DNA of 64,000 nucleotides from Penaeus vannamei (GCF_042767895.1 NC_091564.1:34180741-34244740), one strand, 5' to 3'; positions 36,563 through 50,232 are shown, numbered from the stretch's first letter. A program made the numbers and translations. The notes: generated by a model not told the origin, from the sequence alone.

Positions 36563-37580
36563 TTTATTCATTTCTTATATGAATTTATAATTTGGTGTAC
36601 AGTTATCACAAAAAAGCAAATAAAGAATCAAAGTCATTAAACGTCGCATGTAACTTATTGATATTGTGTGAGAAAATAACATGTTTCTCTTTCGTGGTTC
36701 ACAGGCATAATATCGCTATCACTAAGCTAATCTATTCATCCCAGTCGGCAATGTGACCTTTCCTACTAGCCGATGCCAATTTTGTAAACAAAAAAGACCT
36801 ACTATATGATCAATTCAATATGGTTCTTGTAGTTTTTACAAAGTCATTCTCAAGAAATCTCTGAATTACGTACAAATGCGTTTTTGGAGTGTTGGGGGAG
36901 AGGGAGGGGGGAGGGGGGAAGGGGTCCAAATATCCCATAAATCATGATAGCCAATTTTATGTTATTAATATTATCAATACCACTGTCAATACTATTCCTC
37001 TCATTATAATTGTTTATGCTTATTCTATTATATTTCCTATTGTCTTACTGTTGTAATTATCATTATCATTCAGTATGGTCGTGTTAACCTCATTTTTCTC
37101 CAGGATGACATCTTTGGCCTGAGGAATACAAACATTTGGTCTTAAAATAGACTCGTGTGACGGGACGTCCCTTTTTGATCATTTTACTCTTTGACAAAGT
37201 TGGAAACTGTTGTCCTTTATAAATGCGACATCCAAAGAGAAAATTACGTGTCTGATATATCTGTCATCACTCCAATTTTGAGTAAAATTGACTGAGGTCC
37301 AAATTATACACACTATTATTACTATTATTATTACTATTATTATCAATATCACTGGAATTATAATTATCATTATTTCTATTATCATCATCATCATTATCAT
37401 TATTTGTATTACTGCTATCTTTACCATTATAATCATTATCATTGGTATTGCTATTAGCATTATTTTATTACTATTACTGTTAATGTCATCATCATTATAA
37501 GTAATGTGGAATATCATTACCCTTCATATCAATATCATCATCATCATGCCTTTATTACGATAACTATTTGCTGTTATTGT
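36563..37580 (+). repeat. Spacer, G tract (36893-36923), M3, ATT/TCA array
   Basis: M3 has the GACGGGACGTCCC variant seen near 15870. The array again joins GTTATAGAATTATTAGC, so 36890-37925 is a close relative of 15600-16620. Confidence 0.75.
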
Positions 37581-37809
37581 TATAGAATTATTAGCATAAC
37601 ATAAAAATTACTGAGGCTCAAATTATTTTATATTTCAATGCTAGGTTCAAGTTTAGTACTCCATATGAGAGAGAGAAGACAGAGTTGGAGCTAGAAAGGC
37701 GGACTGACAGGTGGGCAGGCAGACAGAGAAAGAAAACAAGAGAGAGGACAGATATTGAGCCAGACAGACGAACAGACAAGCACGCACGCACACACATAGA
37801 GAGAGAGAG

Positions 37810-37843
<34 letters not shown>

Positions 37844-38165
37844 AAAGAGGGAGAAAAGGAGAGAGAGGAGAAAGAGAAAGGGCATCCATAGCATTTTCAA
37901 AGGAAATCTAACAAATTTATTCAAAACTGACTGAGGTCCAAATTATACTCACCTCATCATCAATATCATCATTATTATCCTTAACAGCATTATTTCATCA
38001 TTACCATTCTCTTCAATATTATTATAATCATTAGTACTAATATTAGCATTATCTCTAGCAGGATCTCTTTCTAATCCTTTGGAACGAAAGGCAAATCACG
38101 CAGCGAGAACTTAGCGAGGTCGCTCAAAAGAAAGAAAAGTGAACCATATATTTTATCAGTGAGAA
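37581..38165 (+). repeat. M1 tail, GA/GACA tract, ATT array, partial P
   Basis: The GA tract leads to GGCATCCATAGC and a short ATT array that breaks at about 38055 (ATTATCTCTAGCAGGATCTC) into the 3' half of P (38060-38165). M2 and the 5' half of P are deleted. Confidence 0.7.
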
Positions 38166-38380
38166 AAAAAAAACAAATGTAAAAAAAAAAGATTAACTCA
38201 TCTTTCTCATTGATGTAAAAAAAAAGTAAAAGGCATGATCCTACTATTACTGTGAACACAAACTAGTATGCAAATAAACAAGATCATGCATAAAATAACT
38301 CTTGTCACGTGTTTAAATTACATTTCCTCAAACCTCAAACTACTTATTTTAAATAGATGATCACCGAACAGGTTAACCAC

Positions 38381-38488
38381 AACGCAGTGGTGCACTGGTA
38401 CGGCGCGTGACTTCGACTCCGAGGTCCCGCGTTCGATTCCCAGTCAAGCCGAGTGGACGGTGTGGTTCCACGCAGGTACCCTGCTTTT
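38381..38488 (+). ncRNA. R10 Pol III unit
   Basis: Core 38381-38450 is identical to R1. The extension is shortened (GTACCCTGC then T6 from 38485), giving the shortest predicted transcript. Confidence 0.6.
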
Positions 38489-39590
38489 TTAACATTTCTG
38501 TTATAATGTATATAATTTGGTGTGCAGTTATCACAAAAATAAGCAAATAAAGAATCAAAATAATTTACATAACGTCGCATGTAACTTACTCGAGGATATT
38601 GTGTGAGAACTTAATCAATAATAAAAGTTTCTCTTTAGTGAAGTGTCTGTCATCATATCGTTATCACTAAGCTAACCTATTCATCCCAGTCGGCAATGTG
38701 ACCTTTCCTACTAGCCGATGGCAATTTTGTTAACAAAAAAAGACCTACCATATGATCAATTCAATATGGTTCTTGTAGTTTTTACAAAGTCATTCTCAAG
38801 AAATCTCTGAATTACGTACAAATACGTTCTTGGAGTGTTGGGGGAGAGGGAGGGGGGATGGGGGAGAGGGGATGGGGGTCCAAATATCCCGTTAAAGTTA
38901 CGATAATCATCATGATAGCCAACTTTGTGTTATTAATATCATTATCAATACCACTGTCAATACTATTCTTCTCATTGTAATTGTTTATGCTTATTCCATT
39001 ATATTTCCTATTGTCTTACTGTTGTAATTATCATTATCATTCAGTATGGTCGTGTTAACCTCATTTTTCTCCAGGATGACATCTTTGGCCTGAGAAATAT
39101 ACATATAGTCTCAAAATGGACTTGTGTAACTTGTACCTTTTTGATTCTGTCATTTTACTCTTTAACAAAGTTGGAAACTGTTGTACTTTATAAATGGGAC
39201 TTCCAAAGGGAAAATTATATGTCTGATATAATTTTTTTCATCACTAAAATTTTAAATAAAATTGACTGAAGTCCAAATTGTACACTATTATTACTATTAT
39301 TATTACTATTATTATCAATATCACTGAAATTATAATTGTTATCATTATTTCTGTTATCATCATCATTATCATTATCATTATCATTGGTATTGCTATTAGC
39401 ATTATTATATTACTATTACTGTTAATATCATCATCATTATAAGTATTGTAGAATATCATTACCCTTAATATCAATATTAGCATCATCATGCCTTTATTAC
39501 GATAACAAATTGCTGTTATTGTTGGCATTATCAGTGCAACATTTCTTATCATTACTATCATTGATATCGAATATTGATATTGTTATCGGT
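38489..39590 (+). repeat. Spacer, G tract (38838-38878), M3, ATT/TCA array
   Basis: The G tract carries an extra GGGGGAGAGGGGATGGGGG copy. M3 box near 39073. The array breaks at ATCGGTGCTTTCCTACTAGC (about 39593). Confidence 0.75.
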
Positions 39591-40330
39591 GCTTTCCTAC
39601 TAGCTGATGGCAATTTTGTTAACAAAAAAGACCTACTATACGATAAATGCAATATGGTTTTATATATCACTTTGGCATTATTAATACATCTTTTTTATCA
39701 TTACTATCACTGATATCGATTTTTTTGTTATTTTTGGTATTGGCATTATTATCGTGATGAATTTGTATAAAACCCTATTTTTTCTCTGGGATGACCTCAG
39801 GTCAGTCTCAAAAATGGGCCTTGTGAGGTATTTTTTTTCATTATCATTATTGTCGTGTTTTACTTTCCGGCAATGCTGGAAACTGTATAATTATAATAAG
39901 TATGATTTAATAATTATAATAAGTAAAATTATGATAAAAGTAAAATTATGATAATAAGAACAATTATAATATGATTTTCCCCTTCTCTTACTAATATCTT
40001 CCACCAGTTCAGGTAGTTCATGAATATATATATATATATATTAGTTGTAACATGTTTTGTTTCATTGTGATTTCTTTGTTCGTTGAATAACACATATCCT
40101 TTTTATAATCGTATAAACCAGAAACAGCTTACAAATGAAACATTAATAGCATAATATATATAAATCACTGCTGCTAGGTACTGCTAGAAATTTATCGATA
40201 ATGAACTATAACAGTTTGCTTTGAGCTCAGTATATTTTGCTTTTAATTTGTCTTTATTGTATACCTATTCGTTCTTTGGTAAATTTAGTACCTCATATGA
40301 GAGAGACAGAGAGAGAGAGAGAGAGAGGGA
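39591..40330 (+). repeat. Spacer fragment fused to M2, short (GA)n
   Basis: A spacer fragment (TAGCTGATGGCAATTTTGTT) is fused between the M3 array and M2's leader. M2 box at about 39788; (TA)n at 40024-40041; GA at 40300-40328. Confidence 0.7.
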
Positions 40331-40765
40331 ATTTTTCTCTAAATAGGTTTCTTATCTAATAGTAGTAGATATATGAAATACAGCATGTCGTTCTCAAAAA
40401 CAAAATGATGCTGCAAAAGGAAGACACTAAAAGCCAAAACGGTAAATCGAAGAAAAAAAATATTCCCAATAAACAGACACTGACAATGCGGAATTTAAAA
40501 ATAGAAACAAGATAATTCAGTTTACGTAAATATTTTACGTATATATTTTATCAGTGAAAAAAAATGTAAAAAAAAAAAAAATTAATTCGATTTTCTCGAT
40601 GTAAAAGAAAAAAAAAAGCATGATCCTACTATTACTGTGAACACAAACTAGTATGCAAATAAACAAAATCATGCAAAATATAACTCTTGTCACGTGTTTT
40701 AATCACATTTCCTCAAACCACAAACTACTTATTTTAAATAAATGATCACCGAACATGTTAACCAC
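40331..40765 (+). repeat. P leader with P core deleted
   Basis: Same deletion junction as at 27220 and 36200, here with GTAAATATTTTACGTATAT. Confidence 0.7.
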
Positions 40766-40883
40766 AACGCAGTGGTGCACTGGTACGGCGCGTGACTTCG
40801 ACTCCGAGGTCCCGCGTTCGATTCCCAGTCAAGCCGAGTGGACGGTGTGGTTCCACGCAGGTGCCCTGCGGAAATAACCTTTT
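40766..40883 (+). ncRNA. R11 Pol III unit
   Basis: Core 40766-40835 is identical to R1. T8 run starts at 40880. Confidence 0.6.
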
Positions 40884-42010
40884 TTTATTTATTTCTTTTA
40901 TGAATTTATAATTTGGTGTACAGTTATCACAAAAAAGCAAATAAAGAATCAAAGTCATTAAACGTCGCATGTAACTTATTGATATTGTGTGAGAAAATAA
41001 TATGTTTCTCTTTAGTGGTTCACAGGCATAATATCGCTATCACTAAGCTAATCTACTTATCCCAGTCGGCAATGTGACCTTTCCTACTAGCCGATGGCAA
41101 TTTTGTAAACAAAAAAGACCTACTATATGATCAATTCAATATGGTTCTTGTAGTTTTTACAAAGTCATTCTCAAGAAATCTCTGAATTACGTACAAATGC
41201 GTTTTTGGAGTGTTGGGGGAGAGGGAGGGGGGAGGGGGGACGGGGGTCCAAATATCCCATAAATCATGATAGCCAATTTGATGTTATTAATATCATTATT
41301 AATACCACTGTCAATACTGTGCTTTCATTATTATTGTTTATGCTTATTCCATTATATTTCCTATTGTCTTACTGTTGTAATTATCATTATCATTCAGTAT
41401 GGTCGTATTAACCTCATTTTTCTCCAGGATGACATCTTTGGCCTGAGAAATATACATTTAGTCTCAAAATAGACTCGTGTGACTTGTCCCTTTTTGATCA
41501 TTTTACTCTTTAATAAAGTTGCAAACTGTTGTACTTTATAAATGCGACATCCAAAGGGTAAATTATATATCTGATATATTTTTTTTTTCATCACTCCAAT
41601 TTTGAATTTAATTGACTGAGGTCCAAATTATACCCACATTATTATTACTATTATTATCAATATCACTGGAATTGTAATTATCATTATTTCTGTTATCATG
41701 ATTATTATCATTATTTGTATTACTGTTATCTTTACCATCATAATCATTATCATTGGTATTGCTATTAGCATTATTATATTACTATTACTGTTAATATTAT
41801 CATCATTATAAGTATTGTGAAATATCATCATTATAAGTATTGTGAAATATCATCACCCTTAATATTAATATTATCATCATGCCTTTATTACGATAACTAT
41901 ATGCTGTTGTTGTTGACATTATCAGTGCAACATTTATCATTACTATCATTGATATCGAACATTGATATTGTTATCGGTGCTGTCATTATCATCGTGATCA
42001 ATTCATATTT
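40884..42010 (+). repeat. Spacer, G tract (41215-41247), M3, ATT/TCA array
   Basis: M3 box near 41427. In the array an ATCATCATTATAAGTATTGTGAAAT unit is duplicated in tandem at about 41799-41851. Confidence 0.75.
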
Positions 42011-42115
42011 TTTTTTCTCTAGGATGACCTAAGGTCTCAAAAGTTTAAACAAATTATCTTATTATTATTGTCGTGTTTTATTCTTTGGTAATGCTGGAAA
42101 CTCTGAAGGCCAGAG
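42011..42115 (+). repeat. 5' part of M1
   Basis: M1 proceeds to GAAACTCTGAAGGCCAGAGTCAG and there passes directly into the minisatellite. The remaining ~270 bp of M1 are absent. Confidence 0.75.
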
Positions 42116-45100
42116 TCAGAGACAGAGACAGGGAAAAGAGAGAGAGAGAGGGGTAAAGGAGAGAGACAGAGACAGAGACAGAGACAGGGAAAAGAGAGAG
42201 AGAGGGGTAAAGGAGAGAGACAGAGACAGAGACAGAGACAGGGAAAAGAGAGAGAGGGGGGTAAAGGAAAGAGACAGAGTCAGAGACAGAGACAGGGAAA
42301 AGAGAGAGAGAGAGGGGTAAAGGAGAGAGACAGAGACAGAGACAGAGACAGGGAAAAGAGAAAGAGGGGGGTAAAGGAGAGAGACAGAGACAGGGAAAAG
42401 AGAGAGAGAGGGGTAAAGGAGAGAGACAGAGACAGAGACAGGGAAAAGAGAGAGAGAGGGGTAAAGGAGAGAGACAGAGACAGGAAAAAGAGAGAGAGAG
42501 GGGTAAAGGAGAGAGACAGAGACAAAGACAGGCAAAAGAGAGAGAGAGGGGTAAAGGAGAGAGACAGAGACAGAGACAGGGAAAAGAGAGAGAGAGGGGT
42601 AAAGGAGAGAGACAGGGAAAAGAGACAGAGAGGGGTAAAGGAGAGAGACAGAGACAGGGAAAAGAGACAGAGACAGAGACAGGGAAAAGAGACAGAGACA
42701 GAGAAAGGGAAAAGAGACAGAGACAGAGACAGGGAAAAGAGACAGAGAGGGGTAAAGGAGAGAGACAGAGACAGGGAAAAGAGAGAGAGAGGGGTAAAGG
42801 AGAGAGACAGAGACAGGGAAAAGAGACAGAGACAGAGACAGGGAAAAGAGACAGAGAGGGGTAAAGGAGAGAGACAGAGACAGGGACAGAGACAGGGAAA
42901 AGAGACAGAGACAGAAACAGGGAAAAGAGACAGAGAGGGGTAAAGGAGAGAGACAGAGACAGGGAAAAGAGAGAGAGAGGGGTAAAGGAGAGAGACATAG
43001 ACAGGGAAAAGAGAGAGAGACAGGGAAAAGAAACAGAGAGGGGTAAAGGAGAGAGACATAGACAGGGAAAAGAGACAGAGACAGGGAAAAGAAACAGAGA
43101 GGGGTAAAGGAGAGAGACAGAGACAGAGACAGAGACAGGGAAAAGAGAGACAGAGGGGTAAAGGAGAGAGACAGAGACAGAGACAGGGAAAAGAGAGAGG
43201 GGGGGGTAAAGGAGAGAGACAGAGACAGAGACAGGGAAAAGAGACAGAGAGTGATAAAGGAGAGAGACAGAGACAGAGACAGGGCAAAGAGAGAGAGAGG
43301 GGTAAAGGAGAGAGACAGAGACAGAGACAGAGACAGGGAAAAGAGAGAGAGAGGAGTAAAGGAGAGAGACAGAGACAGAGACAGGGAAAAGAGAGAGAGA
43401 GGGGTAAAGCAGAGAGACAGAGACAGAGACAGCGACAGGGAAAAGAGAGAGAGGGGGGTAAAGGAGAGAGACAGAGACAGAGACAGAGACAGGGAAAAGA
43501 GATAGAGAGGGGTAAAGGAGAGAGACAGAGAAAGGGAAAAGAGAGAGAGGGGGGTAAAGGAGAGAGACAGAGACAGAGACAGAGGCAGGGAAAAGAGACA
43601 GAGACAGGGAAAAGAGACAGAGAGGGGTAAAGGAGAGAGACAGAGACAGGGAAAAGAGATAGAGAGGGGTAAAGGAGAGAGACAGACACAGAGACAGGGA
43701 AAAGAGACAGAGACAGAGACAGGGAAAAGAGAGAGAGAGGGGTAAAGGAGAGAGACAGAGACAGGGACAGAGACAGGGAAAAGAGACAGAGACAGAAACA
43801 GGGAAAAGAGACAGAGAGGGGTAAAGGAGAGAGACAGAGACAGGGAAAAGAGAGAGAGAGGGGTAAAGGAGAGAGACAGAGACAGAGACAGGGAAAAGAG
43901 ACAGAGACAGAGACAGGGAAAAGAGACAGAGAGGGGTAAAGTAGAGAGACATAGACAGGGAAAAGAGACAGAGACAGAGACAGGGAAAAGAAACAGAGAG
44001 GGGTAAAGGAGAGAGACAGAGACAGAGACAGAGACAGGGAAAAGAGAGAGAGAGGGATAAAGGAGAGAGACAGAGACAGGGAAAAGAGAGAGAGGGGGGT
44101 AAAGGAGAGAGACAGAGACAGAGACAGGGAAAAGAGACAGAGAGGGATAAAGGAGAGAGACAGAGACAGAGACAGGGAAAAGAGAGAGAGAGGGGTAAAG
44201 GAGAGAGACAGAGACAGAGACAGAGATAGGGAAAAGAGAGAGAGAGGGGTAAAGGAGAGAGAGAGAGACAGAGACAGGGAAAAGAGAGAGAGAGGGGTAA
44301 AGCAGAGAGACAGAGACAGAGACAGAGACAGGGAAAAGAGAGAGAGGGGGGTAAAGGAGAGAGACAGACAGAGACAGAGACAGGGAAGAGAGAGAGAGAG
44401 GGGTAAAGGAGAGAGACAGAGACAGAGACAGGGAAAAGAGAGAGAGAGGGGTAAAGCAGAGAGACAGAGACAGAGACAGAGACAGGGAAAAGAGACAGAG
44501 AGCGGTAAAGGAGAGAGACAGAGACAGAGACAGGGAAAAGAGAGAGAGAGGGGTAAAGGAGAGAGACAGAGACAGAGACAGGGAAAAGAGACAGAGAGGG
44601 GTAAAGGAGAGAGACAAAGACAGAGACAGAGACAGGGAGAAGAGAGAGACAGAGACAGAGACAAAGACAGAGAAAAGAGAGAGAGAGGGGTAAAGGAGAG
44701 AGAGAGAGACAAAGACAGAGAAAAGAGAGAGAGAGGGGTAAAGGAGAGAGACAGAGACAGAGACAGAGACAGGGAAAAGAGAGAGAGAGGGGTAAAGGAG
44801 AGAGACAGAGACAGAAACAGAGACAGGGAAAAGAGAGAGAGGGAGGTAAAGGAGAGAGACAGAGACAGAGACAGGGAAAAGAGAGAGAGAGGGGTAAAGG
44901 AGAGAGACAGAGACAGAGACAGAGACAGGGAGAGACAGGGAAAAGAGAGAGAGAGGGGTAAAGGAGAGAGACAGAGACAGAGACAGAGACAGGGAAAAGA
45001 GAGAGAGAGAGGTAAAGGAGAGAGACAGAGATAGAGATAGAGCCAGGGAAAAGAGAGAGAGAGGGGTAAAGGAGAGAGACAGGGACAGAGACAGGGAAAA

Positions 45101-46238
45101 GAGAGAGAGAGGGGTAAAGGAGAGAGACAGAGACAGAGACAGAGACAGGGAAAAGAGACAGAGAGGGGTAAAGGAGAGAGACAGAGACAGAGACAGAGAC
45201 AGGGAAAAGAGAGAGAGAGAGGTAAAGGAGAGAGAGGGAGAGAGAGAGAGAGACAGGGAAAAGAGAGAGAGGGGGGTTAAGGAGAGAGACAGAGACAGAG
45301 ATAGGGAAAAGAGAGAGAGAGGGGTAAAGGAGAGAGACAGAGACAGAGACAGGGAAAAGAGAGAGAGAGGGGTAAAGGAGAGAGACAGAGACAGAGACAG
45401 AGACAGGGAAAAGAGAGAGAGAGAGGGGTAAAGGAGAGAGACAGAGACAGAGAGAGAGACAGGGAAAAGAGACAGAGAGGGGTAAAGGAGGACAGGGAAA
45501 AGAGACAGAGAGGGGTAAAGGAGAGAGACAGAGACAGAGACAGAGACAGGGAAAAGAGAGAGAGAGGGGTAAAGGAGAGAGACAGAGACAGAGACAGAGA
45601 CAGGGAAAGGAGAGAGAGAGGGGTAAAGGAGAGAGACAGAGACAGAGACAGGGAAAAGAGAGAGAGAGGGGTAAAGGACAGAGACAGAGACAGAGACAGA
45701 GACAGAGAAAGAGAGAGAGAGGGGTAAAGGAGAGAGACAGAGACAGAGACAGAGACAGGGAAAAGAGAGAGAGAGGGGTAAAGGAGAGAGACAGAGACAG
45801 TGACAGATACAGGGAAAAGAGAGAGAGGGGGGTAAAGGAGAGAGACAGAGCCAGAGACAGAGACATGGAAAAGAGAGAGAGAGGGGTAAAGGAGAGAGTT
45901 AGAGACAGAGACAGAGACAGGGAAAAGAGAGAGAGAGGGGTAAAGGAGAGAGACAGAGACAGAGACAGGGAAAAGAGAGAGAGAGGGGTAAAGGACAGAG
46001 ACAGAGACAGAGACACAGACACGGAAAGGAGAGACAGAGGGGAAAAGGAGAGAGACAGAGACAGAGACAGAGACAGGGAAAAGAGAGAGAGAGGGGTAAA
46101 GGAGAGAGACAGAGACAGAGACAGAGACAGGGAAAAGAGAGAGAGAGGGGTAAAGGAGAGAGACAGAGACAGAGACAGAGACAGGGAAAAGAGAGAGAGA
46201 GAGAGGTAAAGGAGAGAGAGAGAGAGAGACAGAGAGAA
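42112..46238 (+). repeat. 4.1-kb purine minisatellite, 42/48/54-bp units
   Basis: Each unit is GGGAAAAGAGAGAGAGAGG then GGTAAAGGAGAG followed by a variable number of GAGACA hexamers. Units I counted differ by one hexamer (42, 48, 54 bp), so the period is always a multiple of 6. For this reason all three - strand frames stay open over long distances (up to 1314 codons), giving Leu-Ser-Pro-Phe repeats. I do not take these as proteins: no start context, no non-repeat domain, three overlapping frames. The strand is almost pure purine, so triplex (H-DNA) formation is plausible. It ends at GGGGGGATTATTATATAAAC, where other copies have (GA)n before Q. Confidence 0.9.
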
Positions 46239-46284
46239 GGGGGGGATTATTATATAAACAAATAGGTTTCATTCTTTTAACTAA

Positions 46285-46356
46285 GTTCCTGTGGCGTTGT
46301 GGTTACCATGGTTGACTCTAAATCTGGAGATCTCGGGTTCGATCCCCGACGGGGAC
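46285..46356 (+). pseudogene. Q5: tRNA-Gln-like pseudogene, anticodon CTA
   Basis: 72 nt, acceptor and T arm intact (TTCGATC loop). The anticodon stem has a T-T mismatch (TTGA/TCTG) and the A box has TGGCGTTGTGG, so it is more decayed than Q4. Confidence 0.6.
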
Positions 46357-46840
46357 GCATTGTAAATTATTCGTTTTTCCATTTTCATTTATAATTGTGC
46401 GCGAATCACTGATTTTCTTAGATTTTTTTATTTATATCCATGTTTATTAAAAAGTTTATTCTCACAGTTAGAATCGTAATTATGGCATCAGAATATTATT
46501 GATATTTCCTCTCTTATGTATCTTTCATTTCATCATCATCATCATCATAGCTTTTATTATTATTGATATCATTATCATTATCATCTTTAGTATTATCATC
46601 ATCACCCTTATAATCATCATCACGATCGTCATCTTCATTATTATATTCCTATCATCATCATCATACCTATAATCAATTATTGGTTATCGTTATCGTTATT
46701 ATGATCATTATAGTTATCGTTCCATTATTATGATAATCAATTTTATGTTATCATCATAATTAACACATATTAATACTCTTCTTATTTTTCTTATAATTTG
46801 TTTTTTTATATAAATTTCTGATTATGATCATGTCAGCAAA
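46357..46840 (+). repeat. Q 3' flank and ATC array
   Basis: ATC/ATT array 46525-46760 with a GATCATTATAGTTATCG end. No gene seen. Confidence 0.75.
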
Positions 46841-47760
46841 TTTATCTTTAGAATGACATTTTTGGCCTGAGGAATAAACATTAAGTCAAATAGACTTGCG
46901 TGACTTTTTTATTGTGTCATGCATTTAAAATTTTGACAAAGTTGAAAGCTGTTGTACTTTTAAATAAGACATCCAACGGCAAATCAAATATATCTTTCAT
47001 ATCTTTTCTATAATGATTTCCAAATCATAAATGTAATTTGATAGAACAGAAAGTGAGTGTTATTATTATATGAAATTGTCTACGGTCGAAATTCAGTGTT
47101 CAGTGTTTATAGACATTATCGATTAAGAACTATGTTAGCTCGCCACACGTACAAATTATAAAATTAGTTTTAAAGATTGTTTTTTTATTGTTATATCACA
47201 CCACAAGTCCCCTGTTTTAGAGAGAGCGAGCAAGTGAGAGAGACAGTGACAGACACAAAAAGAGAAAAGAGACAGACAGACAGGCAAAGAGTGCGGGAGA
47301 GAAAGAAAGATAAAGTGTGAGAGACAGCGACAGGGAGAGTATGAAAGGGAGAGAGATAGAGACTAGGAACTATGAGAGAGAGAGGTAGAAAGAAAAAAGT
47401 AAGAAAAAAAGAGAGGGGAATAGAGAGAAAGTAGGAGAGATTACCTGAGGTTTGTTCAATTAATCTCAAAAATGTATATTTCTATTAGTGTCGTGTGTTT
47501 TACTCTTTGGTAATACTGGATTTTTTTCTCCTTCTTTCTTCTGTGATATATTTCACCATTTACGCTCGCTTATGAAAAATAAACATTGACTATCCCTTTT
47601 TTGTGACCATTTAGTTACTTAAATTCGAAGATTCCTATTTATAATCTCATAAACGAGAAACAGCTTTCATAGCATTCATACAATAGCATTATTAGCATAA
47701 CATAAAAAAATTACTGAGGCTCAAATTACTTTATATTTCAATGCTAGGTTTAAGTTTAGT
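46841..47760 (+). repeat. M4, AG-rich tract, M1b
   Basis: The most complete M4 of the window: box at about 46853, GACAAAGTTGAAAGCTGTTG, then about 80 bp lost elsewhere (46980-47060), then GTCGAAATTCAG. AG tract 47219-47435, M1b from 47440. Confidence 0.75.
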
Positions 47761-47775
47761 ACTCCATATGAGAGA

Positions 47776-47794
47776 GAGAGAGAGAGATTTAGAG

Positions 47795-47848
<54 letters not shown>

Positions 47849-47937
47849 TCACTCACTCACTCACTCACTCACTCACTCACTCACTCACTCACTCTCACAC
47901 ACACACACACTCACTCACTCACTCACTCACTCACTCA

Positions 47938-48001
<64 letters not shown>
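47776..48001 (+). repeat. Compound (GA)n-(CA)n-(TCAC)n
   Basis: CA blocks enclose two (TCAC)n arrays (47844-47893 and 47910-47942). Confidence 0.95.
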
Positions 48002-48005
<4 letters not shown>

Positions 48006-48452
48006 AGGGGGAGAGGGAATTATTCTCTAAATAGGTTTCTTATCTAATAGTAGTAGATATATGAAATACGGTATGTGGTTCTCAAAAACAAAGTGATGCT
48101 GCAAAAGGAAGACACTAGAAGCCAAAACGGTAAATCGAGAAAAATATTCCCAATTAATAGAAACTGGCAATGCGGAATCTAAAAATAGATACATGAAAAT
48201 TCAGTTTACGAACAGTGAGAAAGGAAATCAAGAGAAACAATTAATTCATTTTGCAATAATCAAGATGGCGACAGACTGACGGCGAGAAGCAACCCCAGAT
48301 GAGACTGCACACACGATGGCGCTGTCATGATAACTGAATTTCTTTAAGGATCTCTTTCTAATCCTTTGGAACGAAAGGCACATCACGCAGCGAGAACTTA
48401 GCGAGGTCGCTCAGAATAAAGAAAAGCGAACCATATATTTTATCAGTGAGAA
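48002..48452 (+). repeat. P7 leader and conserved block
   Basis: P core starts at 48262. AACCCCAGATG replaces AACCCGAGATG, a change that is silent in the - strand small frame. Confidence 0.65.
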
Positions 48453-48698
48453 AAAACAAATGTAAAAAAAATTATAATAATAAAAAATAAAAAAATAAAT
48501 AAATAAAATAACTCATCTTTCTCATTGATGTAAAAAAAAAAAAAGTAAAAAAGCATGATCCTACTATTACATTGAACACAAACTAATATGCACATAAACA
48601 AAATCATGCAGAAAATAACTCGTCACGTGTTTAAATTACATTTCCTCAAACCTCAAACTACTCATTTTAAATAGATGATCACCGAACAGGTTAACCAC

Positions 48699-48815
48699 AA
48701 CGCAGTGGTGCACTGGTACGGCGCGTGACTTCGACTCCGAGGTCCCGCGTTCGATTCCCAGTCAAGCCGAGTGGACGGTGTGTTTCCATGTAAGTGCCCT
48801 GCGGAAATAACTTTT
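48699..48815 (+). ncRNA. R12 Pol III unit
   Basis: Core 48699-48768 is identical to R1. Extension variant GTGTTTCCATGTAAGTG as in R5. T7 run starts at 48812. Confidence 0.6.
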
Positions 48816-49975
48816 TTTATTTATTTCTTTTATAATATTATAATTTGGTGTGCAGTTGGCAAAAATAAGCAAATAAAAGAATCAAAATAATTTACATATA
48901 TGCAACTTACTCGGGAATATGTGAGAAAATCAATAATAAAAGTTGCAAATCTCAAATTTCTCTTTAGTGAAGTGTCTCACAGTCATAATATCGCTACCAC
49001 TAAGCTAACCTATTCATCCCAGTCGGCAGTGTGACCTTTCCTAATAGCCGATGGCAATTTTGTAAACAAAAATTACCTACTATATGATCAATTCAATATG
49101 GTTCTTGTGGTTTTCACAGTCATTCTCAAGAAATCTCTGAATTACCTGCAAATGCGTTCTTGGAGTGTTGGGGGAGAGGGAGGGGGGAGGGGGGATGGGG
49201 TCCAAATATCCCATTAAAGTTACGATAATCATCATGATAGCCAACTTTATGTTATTGATATCATTATCAATACCACTGTCAATACTATTCTTCTCATTAT
49301 AATTGTTTATGCTTATTCCATTATATTTCCTATTGTCTTACTGTTGTAATTATCATTATCATTCAGTATGGTCGTGTTAACCTCATTTTTCTCCAGGATG
49401 ACATCTTTGGCCTGAGAAATATACATTTAGTCTCAAAAATAGACTCGTGTGACTTGTCCCTTTTTGATTCTGTCATTTTACTCTTTGACAAAGTTGGAAA
49501 CTGTTGTACTTTATAAATGCGACATACAAAGGGAAAATTACGTGTCTGATATATCTGTCATCACTCCAATTTTGAGTAAAATTGACTGAGGTCCAAATTA
49601 TACACACATTATTATTACTATCACCATTACTATTATTATCGATATCATTGGAATTATAATTATCATTATTTCTATTATCATCAACATCATTATCATTATT
49701 TGTATTACTGTTATCTTTACCATCATAATCATTATCATTGGTATTGCTATTAGCATTATTTTATTACTATTACTGTTAATGTCATCATCATTATAAGTAA
49801 TGTGGAATATCCTTACACTTAATATCAATATTATCATTATACCCTTATTACGATAACAAATTGCTGTTATTGTTGGCATTATCAGTGCAACATTTCTTAT
49901 CATTACTATCATTGATATCGAATATTGATATTGTTATTGGTGCTGTCATTATCATCGTGATCAATTCATATTTTT
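48816..49975 (+). repeat. Spacer, G tract (49170-49200), M3, ATT/TCA array
   Basis: M3 box near 49395. The array has a CACCATTAC interruption at 49622 also present inverted near 56310 and 63500, which links those units. Confidence 0.75.
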
Positions 49976-50135
49976 TTTTCTCTAGGATGACCTAAGGTTT
50001 GCTCAATTAGTCTCAAAAAATTATCTTATTATTATTGTCGTGTTTTATTCTTTGTTAAGGATGGAAATTCTGAAGGCCAGAGTAAAGTTAATTTTTTCTC
50101 CTTTCTTCTGTGATATATTTCACCATTTACACTCG

Positions 50136-50232
<97 letters not shown>

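Noticed and set aside
42078..46272. - strand frames of 331-1314 codons made of Leu, Ser, Pro, Phe repeats
   Set aside because: They are translations of a purine minisatellite whose unit is a multiple of 3, open in three frames at once, with no unique domain.
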